A stretch of DNA of 5,781 nucleotides from contig CAMZBG010000047.1 in the NCBI GenBank assembly GCA_947304495.1, positions 1 to 5,781 on the forward strand, given 5' to 3'. Made by a program: the position numbers and the translations under genes. Positions 5,248-5,781 of this stretch are shown here, one piece after another; the stretch's first letter is position 1; the number at the start of each line of letters is the position of its first letter. Below the pieces are notes generated by a model. That model was not told the DNA's origin and did not search any database. It saw only the letters and a list, made by a program, of their open reading frames with translations. This stretch comes from an uncultured Clostridia bacterium (GTDB lineage Bacteria; Bacillota_I; Bacilli_A; RF39; UBA660).

Positions 5248-5781
5248 ATTTAAGAGGACGCGATTTCTTGAAACTATTGGATTTTACTCCTAAAGAGATA
5301 GAACATTTATTAAAAGTAGCGGCTAAATTGAAAAAGATGAAACATGAAGGAACTCCTCATAATTATCTAAAAGGAAAACAAATAGCTATTATTTTTGAAA
5401 AGGATTCGACAAGGACTAGATGTTCTTTTGAAGTTGGGGCTAAAGACTTGGGTATGGAAGTAACATATTTAGGTCCTACTGGATCACAACTTGGTAAGAA
5501 AGAAACAATTGCAGATACTGCTAGGGTATTAGCTGGAATATATGACGGTATAGAATATCGTGGCTTTGAACAAGCAATTGTTCAAGAATTGGCGGATTAT
5601 TCAAAAGTGCCGGTTTGGAATGGTTTAACGAATGAATTTCATCCTACACAAATGTTAGCAGATGTAATGACTATTAAAGAAGAATTTGGGACTTTAAAAG
5701 GAAGAAAACTAGTGTTCTGTGGTGACGCTAGAAATAATGTTGGTAATTCTTTAATGGTTGTATGTTCTAAATTAGGAATGA
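5241..5781 (+). CDS. arcB: Ornithine carbamoyltransferase, N-terminal 180 residues (cut by window end)
   Basis: Catabolic ornithine carbamoyltransferase (EC 2.1.3.3) converts citrulline and phosphate to ornithine and carbamoyl phosphate, the second step of the arginine deiminase pathway. The frame is open from the ATG to the last base, covering a little over half of a usual 330-residue enzyme. The carbamoyl-phosphate binding motif S56-T-R-T-R60 follows F-E-K, then G-S-Q-L-G-K-K-E (81-88) and F-H-P-T-Q (133-137), with the start of the second domain (K-L-V-F-C-G-D, 156-162). GGGAGGA (5228-5234) lies 6 nt upstream inside arcA. The ATG overlaps the arcA stop (shared 5241-5247), which implies translational coupling. 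The placement behind arcA, rather than among arginine-synthesis genes, supports the catabolic arcB assignment over argF. Confidence 0.95.
   Translation, partial: MVDLRGRDFLKLLDFTPKEIEHLLKVAAKLKKMKHEGTPHNYLKGKQIAIIFEKDSTRTRCSFEVGAKDLGMEVTYLGPTGSQLGKKETIADTARVLAGIYDGIEYRGFEQAIVQELADYSKVPVWNGLTNEFHPTQMLADVMTIKEEFGTLKGRKLVFCGDARNNVGNSLMVVCSKLGM

Noticed and set aside
1..5781. Possible UGA=Trp (Mollicutes) genetic code
   Set aside because: All 11 Trp codons in the five plus-strand genes from 1407 onward are TGG and no in-frame TGA occurs within them, unlike AT-rich mycoplasmas where TGA dominates.

Overview
The window is AT-rich (about 30% G+C by eye) with strong AGGAGG-type ribosome binding sites and short gene gaps, and it ends in an arginine deiminase operon. 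This fits a low-GC Bacillota (Firmicutes), either Bacilli/Mollicutes-related or Clostridia. All 11 Trp codons in the plus-strand genes from 1407 onward are TGG, so the standard code is likely and a Mycoplasma-type UGA=Trp code is not. I cannot name the species.

Left part (1-1406), accessory in character: the last 45 codons of an HNH endonuclease (+) converge on an unrecognised 259-residue protein gene (-), with a hairpin terminator (147-173) just after the HNH gene. Positions 1074-1406 have no convincing protein gene but are dense with signals: two inverted repeats around a TATAAT box upstream of the minus-strand gene; a near-consensus minus-strand promoter (TTGACA, 17 bp, TATGAT at 1271-1299) driving a predicted transcript of about 87 nt that folds into three hairpins and ends in a GAAA-loop terminator (1178-1264); another inverted repeat (1329-1354); and the plus-strand promoter of the next operon.

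Middle part (1362-3941) looks like one complete transcription unit: promoter, a zinc-dependent phospholipase C-like protein (1407-2099), a membrane-anchored NagZ-type glycoside hydrolase family 3 enzyme (2109-3338), a CYTH/triphosphate-tunnel protein (3354-3926), and a terminator whose stem contains the last stop codon. Gene gaps are 9 and 15 bp. How the three products work together is not known from the sequence.

Right part (3966-5781): an extended -10 promoter, then arcA (arginine deiminase) overlapping arcB (catabolic ornithine carbamoyltransferase, cut by the window end) by 7 bp. Together these degrade arginine to ammonia, ornithine and carbamoyl phosphate, which normally feeds carbamate kinase for ATP. 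A kinase or arginine/ornithine antiporter gene, if present, would lie beyond the window.

The most notable item is the undescribed small-RNA candidate on the minus strand at 1178-1264. Nothing else here forms a clear new multi-gene system.
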